Shown here: in pieces, positions 29,642-40,328 of the stretch
Layout of the letters: each line of letters starts with the position of its first letter
Numbering within the stretch: position 1 is the stretch's first letter
From: Enterococcus devriesei
Lineage (GTDB): Bacteria; Bacillota; Bacilli; Lactobacillales; Enterococcaceae
DNA: 64,000 nt
Reading direction: 5' to 3'
Assembly (NCBI RefSeq): GCF_001885905.1
Contig: NZ_JXKM01000002.1
Coordinates: 62,001-126,000, forward strand
Position numbers and translations under genes: made by a program
The notes under the pieces: model-generated
Told to the model about the DNA's origin: nothing
Seen by the model: the letters and a program-made list of their open reading frames with translations, nothing else
Databases searched by the model: none

Positions 29642-30736
29642 TTGTATCGAAAATGGGTTGCTGGCGGTCTAATTGTTTTAGGTCTTTTATATTCTTCTCC
29701 TGGGTCTGTGGCGGCATCGGAGTATGGACTGACGGATGCGCAGCAGAAAAAGATTGTGGAGCCTTATGACCGATTTTATCATGCAGCGTTTGCTGATAAA
29801 GCGGCTGTCGAGGATTTTGGGATGTATAAGATTCCGGGATTGTATGAAGCAGCAACGCTTAGTCTGGCAACAGGTAAAATAGCGGAGAGTCAAACCATGA
29901 CGCCGCAGGGCATTGCTTTGACGGACAAATATGTATTGATCTCAGCCTATAGTCATGATCATCAGAACCATTCGGTAATCTATATGTTGGATCGGCAAAC
30001 GCACCGCTATTTAAAAACAGTGGTTTTACCTGGGCATCCGCATCTTGGCGGAATCGCCTATGATCCGAAGCATCAGCGTGTCTGGGTGACGACGGATGGA
30101 CTGTACGCCGGCTTGGCGTCGATTGATTTAAAAGTGATGGAAGACTATCAGTTGGAAGATCAGCGAGTAGTAGCTTATCATCAGCAGATTTCTTTGAATA
30201 ATATCGCCCGCGCTTCTGCCTTGACTTATACTTCAGGTGTATTAGTGGTAGGTTATTTCACTTTAGATGAATATGGGCGTATGAGTACTTACCGTTTGAA
30301 TGATCAAGGGGAGTTGACGACGACCTCACAGGAAAAGGTCTCTAGCTTTGATGCTGGTCAGCCAAACAAGGCAACACAGATGCCCGTAGCACCACCGCAA
30401 TTTGCCCGCTCCATTGGTGCTTGGAAAACGTTGGCGATGGTTCAAGGGATTGCCTTTTATAAAGATTATCTGTTGATGTCCCAATCTTGGGGCCCAGAAC
30501 GTTCTGGAAAGATTTACTTTTTTAACTTAGATAAAGTTGATCGCTATTTCTCGATTAAGGATGCGGAATTCAAGGTTGATACGCCGCCCTATATCGAACA
30601 AATAACCGTTAGTGACGATCAGCTCTTTACCCTTTTTGAAGGGGCCGCATTTCCTTATCGAAGAAGAAATCCCGTCTTAGTGGATCATGCGATCCAATTA
30701 AGAATTGATGATTTATTGGAAAAGACGGATGAATAA
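29642..30736 (+). CDS. Exported protein of unknown function, possible beta-propeller
   Basis: 364 residues from TTG 29642, seven bases after GGAGGTG. This start gives a clean signal peptide: YRK, a hydrophobic core, then SVAAS for cleavage. The longer frame from 29525 would add a second hydrophobic segment. I recognise no named domain. Segments such as PHLGGIAYDPKHQRVWVTTD and MVQGIAFYKDYLLMSQSWG recall the strand repeats of six- or seven-bladed propellers (SMP-30/YncE-like). No sorting motif or C-terminal anchor is present, so it is probably secreted. It sits upstream of the LacI regulator, separated by a terminator. Confidence 0.65.
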   Translation: MYRKWVAGGLIVLGLLYSSPGSVAASEYGLTDAQQKKIVEPYDRFYHAAFADKAAVEDFGMYKIPGLYEAATLSLATGKIAESQTMTPQGIALTDKYVLISAYSHDHQNHSVIYMLDRQTHRYLKTVVLPGHPHLGGIAYDPKHQRVWVTTDGLYAGLASIDLKVMEDYQLEDQRVVAYHQQISLNNIARASALTYTSGVLVVGYFTLDEYGRMSTYRLNDQGELTTTSQEKVSSFDAGQPNKATQMPVAPPQFARSIGAWKTLAMVQGIAFYKDYLLMSQSWGPERSGKIYFFNLDKVDRYFSIKDAEFKVDTPPYIEQITVSDDQLFTLFEGAAFPYRRRNPVLVDHAIQLRIDDLLEKTDE

Positions 30737-30740
30737 TTGT

Positions 30741-30772
30741 GAAAAAAAGCAGCCGGTTGCCTGGCTGCTTTT
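30741..30772. terminator. Terminator after the exported protein
   Basis: AAAGCAGCC pairs with GGCTGCTTT around an eight-base loop, with a run of As upstream and TTTTC downstream. Confidence 0.75.
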
Positions 30773-30827
30773 CAATCGTAGGAAAGTTCGATACAATAAT
30801 AAAAAAAAGACAGTTGGAGAAGACAAA

Positions 30828-31811
30828 ATGAAAAAAATTACCATCAAAGAAGTCGCTGAAGAAGCGGGTGTTTCTAAAACAACTATTTCGCGTTTTCTGA
30901 ATAACAATTACGGAAATATGTCGAAGGAAACGAAGGCTCGGATTGCTGACGTGATTGAGCGCTTGGGCTACCGGCCAAGTAAGCAGGCGCAAGCGTTAAA
31001 ATCTAAGCACAGCTATCTGATCGGTGTGGTGGTAGCCGATATTTCAAATATGTACTCTTCGTTGCTTTTAAAAGGGATTGGATCGGTACTGGAAAAAAGC
31101 GGCTATCAAATGATTATTATGGATGCGGCGAATTCAGTTAGTCTTGAAAAAGAATTGTTGCAAAAACTGATTGATCAAAGTGTGGAAGGGATTATTTTAC
31201 AGCCGTCATCTCGGCAATCGAGTAATTATGAATTTATCGCCGAACACAATATCCCATTGCTTTTAGTGGATCGGCAAACAGAGCCTGAACGCTGGACATC
31301 AGTGATCACCAATAATATCGCTGCCACCAAAGAAGTGATCGAAAAAGCCTTGGAAAAAGGGTATGAACATGTTTTTGTCGTTAGTGAGCCGGTCAAGGAT
31401 GTCAGTACTCGGGAAGATCGCTATCGAACGGTGCAGGAGACGGTCCTTAAATCGCAAAAACAGTGTCACTTAATCGAAGTCAGCGATGAAGATGAGATGA
31501 CTGGAAAAATCGAAGAAATCTTGCAGCAGCCAAACAAGAAATTATTGTTTGCTTCTAACGGACGGGTGTTAATGGAGAGTTTGACGATTTTGATTCATAA
31601 AAATATCTCCATTCCAGCAGAAATTGGAATCACCGGTTTTGATGATTGGAATTTGACGGAGTTAGTGGGTCCGGGGATCACCAGCGTGGAGCAGCCATCG
31701 AGAAAAATTGGAAAAAGAGCGGCAACGCATTTGCTGGAGTTGTTGAAGGACAAACAACCGGTGGGGGAAATTATCGTGCCATCTGCAATTCGTTGGCGTA
31801 AATCGGTGTAA
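30828..31811 (+). CDS. kdgR: LacI-family regulator, probably KdgR
   Basis: 327 residues from ATG 30828 after GGAGAAG. The N-terminal LacI helix-turn-helix (TIKEVAEEAGVSKTTISRFL) is complete, followed by a periplasmic-binding-protein-like sugar domain (IGVVVADISNMYSS, GITGFDDWNLTELV). In Bacillus subtilis KdgR controls kdgK and kdgA. Here the gene precedes a kdgK/kdgA-containing operon whose promoter carries two AACCGGTT-centred sites, typical LacI-family operators. The symbol rests on that context. Confidence 0.75.
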   Translation: MKKITIKEVAEEAGVSKTTISRFLNNNYGNMSKETKARIADVIERLGYRPSKQAQALKSKHSYLIGVVVADISNMYSSLLLKGIGSVLEKSGYQMIIMDAANSVSLEKELLQKLIDQSVEGIILQPSSRQSSNYEFIAEHNIPLLLVDRQTEPERWTSVITNNIAATKEVIEKALEKGYEHVFVVSEPVKDVSTREDRYRTVQETVLKSQKQCHLIEVSDEDEMTGKIEEILQQPNKKLLFASNGRVLMESLTILIHKNISIPAEIGITGFDDWNLTELVGPGITSVEQPSRKIGKRAATHLLELLKDKQPVGEIIVPSAIRWRKSV

Positions 31812-31840
31812 ATATTCGTTATTTTTAAAATAAATTTTAT

Positions 31841-31889
31841 AGAGTAGTGTCGTTTGGAAACCGATTTCTAAATGATGCTGCTCTTTTTT
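31841..31889 (+). terminator. Long-hairpin terminator after the LacI-family gene
   Basis: AGAGTAGTGTC pairs with GATGCTGCTCT (with G-T pairs), enclosing a second stem of GTTTGGAAA with TTTCTAAAT, then six Ts. Confidence 0.78.
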
Positions 31890-31923
31890 GTAATTAAAGA
31901 AATGTTTTTTAATCATGAAACCG

Positions 31924-31974
31924 TTGACATTTTTTGTTAACCGGTTTACTATACATCTATAGAAACCGGTTAAC
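31924..31974 (+). promoter_or_regulatory. Promoter and twin operators of the 2-keto-3-deoxygluconate operon
   Basis: TTGACA (31924-31929), a 17-bp spacer and TACTAT (31947-31952). GTTAACCGGTTT (31936-31947) fills the spacer, and its inverted copy AAACCGGTTAAC lies at 31963-31974 just past the start point. Both are centred on AACCGGTT. Two sites over the promoter fit repression by the adjacent LacI-family protein. Confidence 0.82.
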
Positions 31975-31994
31975 AAATTGAGAGGATGGGTTTT

Positions 31995-32735
31995 ATGAAA
32001 GACAATCGTTTAGTGCTTAATTTTTTAGTTTTTGCTGAAAAAGTGGAAAATGGTGCATTGCAAAGTGAATTATTACCCGAAATTGCTGAGTTAGGTTTTC
32101 AATCTGTTGAAATACGTCGTGAATATTTTAAGGATCTTGAAAAAGAGATGCCTGTTATCAAAGCAGAGGCTGAACGTTTGAAGCTTGAATTGTTTTATAG
32201 TGTTCCAGATGAAGTTTATGTAGATGGAAAGATTAATCCAAAATTGAAAAACTATTTAGCAGAAGCTCAACAAATGGGTGTAAAACATATCAAATGGAAC
32301 ATCGGTGCATTTGAAGGGGATTTACATGAGGATGAATTGAAAACGCTTATCGAAAGCGGTGTGGCAATTACAATTGAAAATGATCAAACCCAAACATCAG
32401 GAACGATCGCTGCTATTCAAACGTATATGAAAGCGATTAAAGCCGCGGATTTAGCCATCGGTTATGTTTATGACTTAGGAAACTGGCGCTTCGTTGGTGA
32501 AGACGAAATGAAAGCCGCTGAAGCATTGACAGACTATGTTCAATATATCCATATGAAGGATGTTGGCTATGAAAATGATCAGCCAAAAGCCGCTGGACTT
32601 GATCATGGCGAAATCGATTGGCGTAAGGTTTTGACGATCTTACCGAAGAATCGTCCAATCGCGATTGAATATCCAACAACCTCAAATGCAGAAATTCTTG
32701 AAGCGAAGAAACTTTTAGAAGAAGCGATTGATTAG
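31995..32735 (+). CDS. Sugar phosphate isomerase/epimerase-like TIM-barrel protein
   Basis: 246 residues from ATG 31995, nine bases after GAGAGG; ATG 31986 lies inside that site. The fold is the xylose-isomerase-like / AP endonuclease 2 TIM barrel: IAELGFQSVEIRR near the N terminus, then ITIENDQ, YVYDLGNW, YIHMKDVG and IAIEYPT carrying metal-ligand Glu, Asp, His and Glu. Such enzymes isomerise, epimerise or dehydrate sugars and sugar acids. First gene of the operon, so it may act early on the incoming sugar acid. The reaction is unknown. Confidence 0.72.
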   Translation: MKDNRLVLNFLVFAEKVENGALQSELLPEIAELGFQSVEIRREYFKDLEKEMPVIKAEAERLKLELFYSVPDEVYVDGKINPKLKNYLAEAQQMGVKHIKWNIGAFEGDLHEDELKTLIESGVAITIENDQTQTSGTIAAIQTYMKAIKAADLAIGYVYDLGNWRFVGEDEMKAAEALTDYVQYIHMKDVGYENDQPKAAGLDHGEIDWRKVLTILPKNRPIAIEYPTTSNAEILEAKKLLEEAID

Positions 32736-32768
32736 ACAGTCGCTGATAAAAGACTAGGAGGAACGGTA

Positions 32769-33014
32769 ATGACAGAGCAACATACTAAGATTGACGCTGA
32801 AAAATTTGCTTACCATTTTATGGAAACGATTAATCGTCCTGAGATCGACACAGAGAATATGGAAGGTGCGGCAAAAGAAGCATTAGCCGCCTATCTGACA
32901 GCGTATTATATGATTCAAAAATTTAATCACTTAGAAAATGACTTCTTTATAGAAGATCATAAGAAACCAGCATCAAACTACCAACGCATTTTAAGTGAAC
33001 TAAATAAATATTAG
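32769..33014 (+). CDS. Small protein of unknown function in the KDG operon
   Basis: 81 residues, ATG 32769 after AGGAGG, 33 bp after the isomerase gene and 12 bp before the permease gene. It is acidic, mostly helical (EGAAKEALAAYLTAYYMIQKF) and has no signal peptide, membrane segment or cysteine. I recognise no family. Its strong ribosome binding site and tight spacing argue that it is real. It may be a partner subunit of the permease or isomerase. Confidence 0.65.
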   Translation: MTEQHTKIDAEKFAYHFMETINRPEIDTENMEGAAKEALAAYLTAYYMIQKFNHLENDFFIEDHKKPASNYQRILSELNKY

Positions 33015-33026
33015 GAGGCGCTACTT

Positions 33027-34298
33027 ATGGGGGGCGCAATAACAGGCATTTTATTAGCAGTAACCTTTATTATTTTCGTTATCTATGCCATGAAGGGTGG
33101 TAATTTAACGGTTGGATTCTTCGTTATGGCTGTCTTATGGACAGCGATTGGATTGGTGCCTTTCAACACAGCGGTTAAAGAAATTTTTACTGAACCAGTT
33201 TTAAATTATGGGAAAACAGCCGCCTATATTATTTTTGGTTCTTGGTTTGGTCGAGTATTAGTCGATACTGGGATCGCCGGGAGTATTAGCCGCAGAACAG
33301 AAAAGGTCGGTAAGAAAAGTCCGGTCTTGGCAACGATCTTGATTGCTTTTGTAATCGCTCTAATTTTTACTAGCTCATATGGGGTTGGTTCGGCGATTGC
33401 GGTTGGTGTCATTCTTTTTCCAATCATGTTTTCGATTGGTGTACCTAGAAACATTGCGGTGTCAGTCTTTACAATCGCGATCGGGGCTGCAATGTACGTG
33501 AACAATGTTCTTTTTGTTCAATTCCAGGTTTTCTTCCCGAAAGTCGCTTGGGGTCCGCATTACCAACGCTTTGGCTTTGTTGCGATGGGCATTCAAATGG
33601 TGATTTTAGTCATCTTTATCTTATTCAATGCTAAGAAAATTCGTAATGGTACGCCTGAGATTATTGAAAGTGACTCTGAGACAGAAATCGTGGAAGTTCC
33701 TATGTGGACGTATATTTTACCCGTAATGCCGGTGGCTTTGAGTATTTTTGCTAAGTGGGATGCTGTTCCTGCGTTGTTACTTTCAACCATCATCGCGTTT
33801 GCAGCAACTGGCAATATGAAGAAATATTCAAGATTTGTCACTATGATGAATGAAACAGCGAAACATGCGATTAGTGATATTGCTGGCTTGCTGATTATGT
33901 TGTTCGTCTTAACGATGTTTCAATCAGCCGCTGTTCATGCAATGTCAGGCTTTACTAGTGTCTTCCAACAAGTAATTCCAGATAATAAATTAGCGTTGAT
34001 CATTATTGTAGCGATTGTTGCACCGCTCTCTTATTTCCGTGGACCATTGATGCTTTATGGCGCGGGTGCCGCAACGGCCGCGATTCTAGTCGGCACAGGC
34101 ATGTTCGATCAATACTTCTTATATGGCTTATTAGTAGTACCATCTATGATGGGCGTTTCAGCTTGTATCACACAATCATGGAATTTATGGTCAGTTCAAT
34201 ACGCCGGCCTAGATACGAAAACATTTCTACTTACCGGCCTACCATGGGCTTGGGGAGCAACAGTCTTGAACTTAATTGCAGCATATATTTTACTATAA
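33027..34298 (+). CDS. GntP-like sugar-acid permease
   Basis: 423 residues, ATG 33027 after AGGAGG. Eleven to twelve hydrophobic segments. Segments FGSWFGRVLVDTGIAGSIS and TSSYGVGSAIAVGVILFPI have the layout of the ion-transporter superfamily, close to gluconate permeases (GntP). It would import the operon's substrate, probably a sugar acid, by H+ or Na+ symport. It is not of the KdgT type used for KDG in Bacillus subtilis. Substrate inferred from kdgK and kdgA downstream. Confidence 0.68.
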   Translation: MGGAITGILLAVTFIIFVIYAMKGGNLTVGFFVMAVLWTAIGLVPFNTAVKEIFTEPVLNYGKTAAYIIFGSWFGRVLVDTGIAGSISRRTEKVGKKSPVLATILIAFVIALIFTSSYGVGSAIAVGVILFPIMFSIGVPRNIAVSVFTIAIGAAMYVNNVLFVQFQVFFPKVAWGPHYQRFGFVAMGIQMVILVIFILFNAKKIRNGTPEIIESDSETEIVEVPMWTYILPVMPVALSIFAKWDAVPALLLSTIIAFAATGNMKKYSRFVTMMNETAKHAISDIAGLLIMLFVLTMFQSAAVHAMSGFTSVFQQVIPDNKLALIIIVAIVAPLSYFRGPLMLYGAGAATAAILVGTGMFDQYFLYGLLVVPSMMGVSACITQSWNLWSVQYAGLDTKTFLLTGLPWAWGATVLNLIAAYILL

Positions 34299-34317
34299 AA
34301 GAAAAGAGGAAATTAAG

Positions 34318-35277
34318 ATGAGTGAATTTTTAACGATTGGTGAACCGATTGCATTATTTGGATCAGAGGAAGTTGATAAATCATTGAAGGACGCACTTCA
34401 TTTTCAAAAATTTTTAGCAGGAGCAGAAGTCAATGTCGCTGTCGGTGTCTCTCGCTTAGGTCATAGCAGTGAATATATTACGCAAGTCGGAAAAGATCCA
34501 TTTGGCGAATTTATTATTGACCGCCTGCACGAAAATAAAATCGGCACTGATTATATTTCGGAAACATCAGATTTTTGGACAGCTTTCCAATTAAAGGATA
34601 GAGTAAGTGAGGGCGATCCAAGCATTTTCTATTTCCGTAAAGGTTCGGCTGCCGCTCATTTTGAAAAGGAAGTTTTAGACAAAATTGATTTTTCTGATGT
34701 GAAAATGGCGCATCTATCCGGGATTTTCCCAGCAATCTCGAAAGAAGCACAGACAGCTTTCCGTTATTTGATCCAATTATTGGAAGAACACAAGATTCGT
34801 ACAACTTTTGATCCAAATCTACGCCCCCAATTATGGGACAGCGAAGCTGAGATGGTAGAAACAATTAACGACCTTGCCTCTCATGCAGAAATCGTTTTGC
34901 CAGGGATCAATGAAGGTGAAATTTTGATGGGTAGTCGCGAACCAGAAGCAATCGCTGATTTCTATTTGAACAATGGCGAAGCGACACAAACAGTCATTGT
35001 TAAACTTGGAACAGAAGGGGCTTATGTGAAGCAAAAAGATGGCACGAGCTTTACCGTTCCTGGTTTTAAAGTCGCAAAAGTAGTTGATACCGTGGGTGCA
35101 GGGGATGGATTTGCAGTCGGATTAGTGACCGCCTTAATTGAAGGCAAAGATTTGAAAGACGCGGTAATCCGTGCGAATGCGATTGGTGCAATGGCCGTAC
35201 AATCACCTGGCGATAACGATGGCTATCCAACACCAACAGAACTTGAAGCATTTTTAAAAAATCAGAAGGTGAAATAA
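34318..35277 (+). CDS. kdgK: 2-keto-3-deoxygluconate kinase (PfkB family)
   Basis: 319 residues from ATG 34318 after AGAGGAA. PfkB motifs: FLAGAEVNVAVGVSRLG near the N terminus, FDPNLRPQLW in the middle, and the catalytic DTVGAGDGFAVGL near residue 260. The match to Bacillus subtilis KdgK runs the whole length, as recalled. It phosphorylates 2-keto-3-deoxygluconate to KDPG, used by the aldolase at 36451. It overlaps the next gene by one base (TAATG). Confidence 0.9.
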   Translation: MSEFLTIGEPIALFGSEEVDKSLKDALHFQKFLAGAEVNVAVGVSRLGHSSEYITQVGKDPFGEFIIDRLHENKIGTDYISETSDFWTAFQLKDRVSEGDPSIFYFRKGSAAAHFEKEVLDKIDFSDVKMAHLSGIFPAISKEAQTAFRYLIQLLEEHKIRTTFDPNLRPQLWDSEAEMVETINDLASHAEIVLPGINEGEILMGSREPEAIADFYLNNGEATQTVIVKLGTEGAYVKQKDGTSFTVPGFKVAKVVDTVGAGDGFAVGLVTALIEGKDLKDAVIRANAIGAMAVQSPGDNDGYPTPTELEAFLKNQKVK

Positions 35278-35912
35278 TGAAGTTACAAACAGCGATCGAT
35301 CGGGTATCATTAGAAGATGCTGCCCGATTGGCGAAACAATTAGATGGTAAAACCGATATCTTAGAAATGGGTACTTCATTAGTGAAAGATTACGGGAATG
35401 AAGCCATTCGCAGACTGCGAGGAGAATTATCACAAACCAGTTTATTAGTCGATAGTAAAACGATCGATGAAGGCGCCTATGAATTTAATCAAGCCTTTCA
35501 TCATGGCGGAGATATCGTCACGGTCATGGGGGCGGCCTCGCATGCCACCCTTCAAGCTTGCTATGAAGTAGCACAAAAAGAAAACAAGACCATGATGATC
35601 GACCTGTTAGAAGTCAGTGATGAAAAGATTGCCGCTATTAGTAATTTTCCTGAAGCAATCTATGCACTGCATCATTCGATTGATCGTGAAGACAAGCTGG
35701 ATGCTGTCGGCAGCGTGGCAGATTTTCATCAGAAATTTCCAACGATTAAACGGTTAGCGGTCGCTGGTGGGATCGATTTACCACAAGTTCAAAAATTAGC
35801 CGCGCAGGACTTACTTAAAGTGGTGATCGTTGGTTCAAAAATCGCTAAAGCAGCCGATCCCGTGGCAGCAGTAAAAGAGTTTATGGAGGCTATTCACAAT
35901 GGAAACAATTAA
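35277..35912 (+). CDS. 3-hexulose-6-phosphate synthase-like (orotidine decarboxylase superfamily)
   Basis: 211 residues, ATG overlapping the kdgK stop. The TIM barrel starts KLQTAIDRVS and has DILEMGTSLV, the metal-binding DxKxxD in VDSKTIDEG, then GGDIVTVMGAASHATL and AVAGGIDLPQVQ. These fit 3-hexulose-6-phosphate synthase (HxlA) better than 3-keto-L-gulonate-6-phosphate decarboxylase (UlaD), a close relative. HxlA condenses ribulose-5-phosphate with formaldehyde, reversibly. A PHI-type gene follows and overlaps by 14 bp, the usual HxlA-HxlB pair. An actual role in formaldehyde metabolism is uncertain in this context. Confidence 0.75.
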   Translation: MKLQTAIDRVSLEDAARLAKQLDGKTDILEMGTSLVKDYGNEAIRRLRGELSQTSLLVDSKTIDEGAYEFNQAFHHGGDIVTVMGAASHATLQACYEVAQKENKTMMIDLLEVSDEKIAAISNFPEAIYALHHSIDREDKLDAVGSVADFHQKFPTIKRLAVAGGIDLPQVQKLAAQDLLKVVIVGSKIAKAADPVAAVKEFMEAIHNGNN

Positions 35913-36441
35913 AACGATTATGGCAGAAATCAATCAAGTCATGGACTTGGTGGATGAAAAGCAATTGGATCAAGCATTGCCATTATTTCAAAAAAATAAA
36001 CGGATTTTCGTGATCGGCGCAGGCCGCAGCGGTTTTCAGGCAAAAGGTTTTGCAATGCGTTTGATGCATATTGGCTATACGGATTATGTGATGGGGGAAA
36101 CGATCACACCATCGATTCAAAAAGGCGATACGTGGGTAGCAATCTCAGGTTCCGGTACAACCAAAGGAATCGTGAATGATACAGAAGCCGCTAAAAAATT
36201 GGGATTGGATATCGTCGCATTAACGAGTGATCCAGAATCTCCTTTGGCGCAATTGGCTGATCAAGTAATCGTCGTTCCCGGTGCAACGAAAACCGGTGCA
36301 GGCATCAAATCAGTTCAGTTATTATCAACGCTGTTCGATCAAACCGTGCATATCACTCTTGACGCTTTAACATTAAAACTAGCGAAACGTGATCAAACCT
36401 CTAACGAAGAGGCACTACATGAACACGTGAATGTAGAGTAG
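35899..36441 (+). CDS. 6-phospho-3-hexuloisomerase-like SIS-domain protein
   Basis: 180 residues, ATG 35899 inside the end of the synthase gene, after ATGGAGG. A single SIS sugar-isomerase domain: IFVIGAGRSGFQAKGFAMRL, then AISGSGTTKGIVN and GAGIKSVQ. It matches HxlB, which interconverts 3-hexulose-6-phosphate and fructose-6-phosphate. Together with the preceding gene it could link fructose-6-phosphate and ribulose-5-phosphate, or act on a related keto-sugar phosphate formed in this pathway. Confidence 0.8.
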   Translation: METIKTIMAEINQVMDLVDEKQLDQALPLFQKNKRIFVIGAGRSGFQAKGFAMRLMHIGYTDYVMGETITPSIQKGDTWVAISGSGTTKGIVNDTEAAKKLGLDIVALTSDPESPLAQLADQVIVVPGATKTGAGIKSVQLLSTLFDQTVHITLDALTLKLAKRDQTSNEEALHEHVNVE

Positions 36442-36450
36442 GCGATCAAA

Positions 36451-37089
36451 ATGAAGAAAAGCCAAATTCTTGCTCGGTTAGAAGCAGCTGGCGTGGTAGC
36501 GGTTGTGCGAGAAAACAATACTGCGAGCGCCCTGGAAGCTGCCAAAGCGGTAGTTGCAGGGGGCATTCATGGCCTCGAAGTGACTTTTTCGGTTCCAAAT
36601 GCCGATCAAGTGATTGCCAAGTTAAAGGAAATCTATCAAGCTGACCAAGCTGTAGTAGTTGGAGCGGGGACCGTTTTAGATGCCGTGACCGCTCGGTTGG
36701 CGATTATGGCTGGAGCGGAATTTGTCGTCAGCCCTAGTTTTGATCAAGCAACGGCCGAACTATGCAACTTATACCAAGTTCCCTATCTTCCCGGCTGTAT
36801 GACTATCACGGAGATGCAGCGGGCAATGATCAGTGGAGCGGAAGTCGTCAAGCTTTTCCCAGCGAATAATTTTGATCCGCAATTTATTAAGTCCGTTCAA
36901 GCACCTTTGCCTCAGATCAATCTGATGCCTACGGGTGGGATCAATTTAGCTAATTTATTGGCTTGGAAGCAAGCGGGTGCTTTAATGGTTGGCGTTGGCG
37001 GTAATTTATTTAAGGGAGTCGCCGATCAAGATTACGAAAAAGTCACGGAGACAGCCAGAGAGTACATGGCGAAGTGGCGCGAGGAATAG
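36451..37089 (+). CDS. kdgA: KDPG / KHG aldolase
   Basis: 212 residues, ATG 36451, only nine bases after the previous stop. Class I aldolase: VVAVVRENN, GLEVTFSVPNA, GAGTVLD, the Schiff-base Lys in AEVVKLFPANN, and MPTGGINLANL. It splits 2-keto-3-deoxy-6-phosphogluconate to pyruvate and glyceraldehyde-3-phosphate, which feeds the glycolytic block. Last gene of the operon before two hairpins. Confidence 0.93.
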   Translation: MKKSQILARLEAAGVVAVVRENNTASALEAAKAVVAGGIHGLEVTFSVPNADQVIAKLKEIYQADQAVVVGAGTVLDAVTARLAIMAGAEFVVSPSFDQATAELCNLYQVPYLPGCMTITEMQRAMISGAEVVKLFPANNFDPQFIKSVQAPLPQINLMPTGGINLANLLAWKQAGALMVGVGGNLFKGVADQDYEKVTETAREYMAKWREE

Positions 37090-37106
37090 GAAGAATACTA
37101 ATACTA

Positions 37107-37145
37107 GAGACTGTGCCAAAAGTCAAATCTGGCACAGTCTCTATT
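37107..37145 (+). terminator. Hairpin 1 after kdgA
   Basis: GAGACTGTGCCA pairs perfectly with TGGCACAGTCTC; the tail TATTT is weak. Confidence 0.65.
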
Positions 37146-37150
37146 TAGTT

Positions 37151-37189
37151 AAAAAAGCTCTGTGACAGATGATTGTCACAGAGCTTTTT
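37151..37189. terminator. Hairpin 2 after kdgA, bidirectional terminator
   Basis: AAAAAGCTCTGTGACA pairs with TGTCACAGAGCTTTTT; six As precede and five Ts follow. It is the main stop for the KDG operon. Confidence 0.88.
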
Positions 37190-37197
37190 GTGGATGA

Positions 37198-37224
37198 AAC
37201 CTGTTTCAAATCGTGAAACAGGTT
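37198..37224. promoter_or_regulatory. Inverted repeat, likely operator of the alpha-glucoside operon
   Basis: AACCTGTTTCA-AATCG-TGAAACAGGTT is a perfect 11-bp inverted repeat about 80 bp upstream of the EIIC-EIIB start. It has no T tail. The RpiR-family regulator at 42595 is the natural candidate to bind it. Confidence 0.55.
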
Positions 37225-37228
37225 GAGT

Positions 37229-37242
37229 TGTAAGCGGTAACT
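37229..37242 (+). promoter_or_regulatory. Candidate cre site upstream of the alpha-glucoside PTS
   Basis: TGTAAGCGGTAACT matches TGWAANCGNTNWCA except for the last base. It lies between the inverted repeat and a TATACT -10 hexamer (37267-37272). Confidence 0.55.
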
Positions 37243-37303
37243 ATATATTTTTTTGTTTCGTGACCGTATACTAAACACATCATAAAAGAAGGAGAGAAGA
37301 AAG

Positions 37304-40251
<2,948 letters not shown>

Positions 40252-40258
40252 TAAAATG

Positions 40259-40306
40259 GGTTGCAGCACAGTGGATGAAATAAGCTGATGCTGCAATCTC
40301 TTTTTC
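40259..40306 (+). terminator. Partial terminator between GH4 and 6-phosphogluconate dehydrogenase genes
   Basis: GTTGCAGCA pairs with TGCTGCAAT (one G-T pair), then CTCTTTTTCT. It may lower expression of the gluconate part of the operon. Confidence 0.65.
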
Positions 40307-40328
40307 TAAAGACAGTAGGAGGAATCAG

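Noticed and set aside
31857-31868. Third KdgR-like operator (GAAACCGATTTC)
   Set aside because: It forms the top of the long hairpin terminator after the LacI-family gene, so its symmetry is explained by that.
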